From NCBI GenBank assembly GCA_035259145.1, contig DATFWQ010000142.1, positions 1 to 30,534 of the forward strand: DNA of 30,534 bases, in the 5' to 3' direction. Positions 29,719 to 30,534 of the stretch are shown in pieces (position 1 is the stretch's first letter; each line of letters opens with the position of its first letter). Below the pieces are notes generated by a model. That model searched no databases and was not told the DNA's origin. It worked only from the letters and a program-made list of their open reading frames with translations. Source of the stretch: CF-161 sp035259145. GTDB lineage: Bacteria > Chloroflexota > Dormibacteria > Dormibacterales > Dormibacteraceae. Made by a program: the position numbers and the translations under genes.

Positions 29719-30534
29719 TTAGTGAGCCCGAGGCAGCTTGCGCTTCACCGACTCGGGGAGCACGGCGTCAAGCGCATCATCGACAGTTACCAGGCCCTGG
29801 ATGCGGAACTCATCGTCCACGACCGGCACGGCCAGCAGGTTGTATTTGGACAGGACGGCGGCCACCTCCTGCGCGTCGTCGTCAGGGTGGACCGCGATCA
29901 CGTCGCGGATCATGATCGAGCTGATCGGCTGATCGGGCCGTGCGACTATCAGGTCACGCAGCGACAGCACGCCCTTCAGGTGCTCATCGCCGTCGATTAC
30001 GAAGACGTAGTACACGGACTCGGCGTCAGGCTCCAGCCGCCGCAGCTCGTCGATGCACTCCTGAGCGGTCAGGTTCTCGCTGACTGCGACGTACTCGGTC
30101 GTCATGAGTCCGCCGGCGGTGTCCTCCTCGTACGCGAGCAGCTCCTTGACGTCCTCGGCCTCGTCTTTCGTCATCAGGCCGAGGAGCTGCTCAGCCACGT
30201 CCTTCGGCAGCTCGGTCAGGATGTCGGCAACCTCGTCCGGCGGCATGTCGTCGAGGATCTCGCTGGCCCGCCGTGCATCCATGTGCTCGATCACCGACAC
30301 CTGGTCCTCGAGCTCCATCTCTTCGAGAGTGTCGGCGGCGATCTCCTCGGTGAGCGTGTCGAAGACGGTCTTGCGCTCCTTCGCGCCCAACTCCTCGACG
30401 ATGTCCGCTATGTCCGCCGGATGCAGCCTGGCGATGCGCCGGCCCGAGATGCGCAGGCGCACCGCGTCGTCGCTGGCTGGCCTCTGGGGATCGGGCACCG
30501 AGTTCAGGGGGTCGACCACCTCCCATGACACGAG
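29719..30534 (-). CDS. MgtE N-domain plus CBS protein without membrane domain, 5' end beyond window
   Basis: The frame is open to the window edge (272 codons). Residues after the first 40 form the MgtE N domain (RIARLHPADIADIVEELG, MPPDEVADILTELPKD, DTAGGLMTTEYV) and then a CBS pair (QPISSIMIRDVIAVHPDD, then VPVVDDEFRIQGLVTVDDALDAV). In MgtE channels these domains bind Mg2+ and close the pore; here the protein stops at KRKLPRAH, before any membrane segment. The Nramp-like transporter starts immediately after. The segment at the edge (LVSWEVVDPL) looks like the end of a PRC-barrel region, so the true N-terminus probably lies outside; a GTG at 30531 is less likely. Confidence 0.88.
   Translation of the reverse strand, partial: LVSWEVVDPLNSVPDPQRPASDDAVRLRISGRRIARLHPADIADIVEELGAKERKTVFDTLTEEIAADTLEEMELEDQVSVIEHMDARRASEILDDMPPDEVADILTELPKDVAEQLLGLMTKDEAEDVKELLAYEEDTAGGLMTTEYVAVSENLTAQECIDELRRLEPDAESVYYVFVIDGDEHLKGVLSLRDLIVARPDQPISSIMIRDVIAVHPDDDAQEVAAVLSKYNLLAVPVVDDEFRIQGLVTVDDALDAVLPESVKRKLPRAH

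Noticed and set aside
29206..30528. Long plus-strand open frame (about 440 codons)
   Set aside because: It is antisense to two clearly real genes (Nramp-like and MgtE-N/CBS) and is rich in Asp/His/Arg in the way typical of shadow frames in GC-rich DNA.
1..30534. tRNA genes, CRISPR arrays, insertion sequences or prophage
   Set aside because: No T-loop/acceptor pairs, regularly spaced direct repeats, transposase or integrase motifs were seen on reading both strands.

Overview
This is a GC-rich bacterial chromosome segment, densely packed with housekeeping and conserved accessory genes. I see no phage, transposon, CRISPR array, tRNA or rRNA. GTG and TTG starts are common. Many genes have a TANNNT-like -10 element only 6-9 nt before the start codon, so they are probably transcribed leaderless. 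This, the C-x2-C form of S18, the sigma factor without region 1.1 and the gene mix suggest an uncultured soil lineage of the Chloroflexota/Candidatus Dormibacterota type or a deep actinobacterial relative. That placement is inference; no marker here fixes it.

Left part (1-6250): the 5' part of a membrane protein on the minus strand; a structured gene-free gap; a two-gene MNT/HEPN toxin-antitoxin-like pair; a glycogen debranching enzyme interrupted by a 1-nt frameshift; ribD with a tiny overlapping upstream ORF; and trpS behind a structured leader that may encode a leaderless Trp-containing peptide.

Centre-left (6250-12520, minus strand): a long co-directional block, rpsF-ssb-rpsR followed by a class V aminotransferase, then (after a 373-nt gap full of inverted repeats) serA, a DUF1015 gene, an FmdB-type zinc ribbon gene and thioredoxin. 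The aminotransferase-serA-DUF1015 order suggests a serine biosynthesis unit. A divergent promoter at about 12520 separates it from a membrane-anchored His-rich protein.

Centre (13476-19121): an XRE regulator, an M24 peptidase and a small HTH regulator (all minus), then a plus-strand unit in which an ECF sigma factor sits between two paralogous single-pass membrane proteins with large extracytoplasmic domains. An ECF-like promoter precedes the unit. This is the best candidate for an undescribed regulatory system.

Right part (19178-30534): a glutamine-synthetase-like enzyme and an amidohydrolase (the two halves of FluG-type proteins, encoded separately), a DedA membrane protein, two divergent leaderless genes (a 78-aa protein and a DUF4126 protein), an EF-G paralogue lacking the catalytic histidine, a primary-type sigma factor, a small unknown protein, a PfkB-family kinase, and an Nramp-related transporter lacking the canonical DPGN and MPH motifs, directly coupled to a MgtE-N/CBS protein that has no membrane domain. 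The last two look like a split Mg2+ transport and sensing unit.
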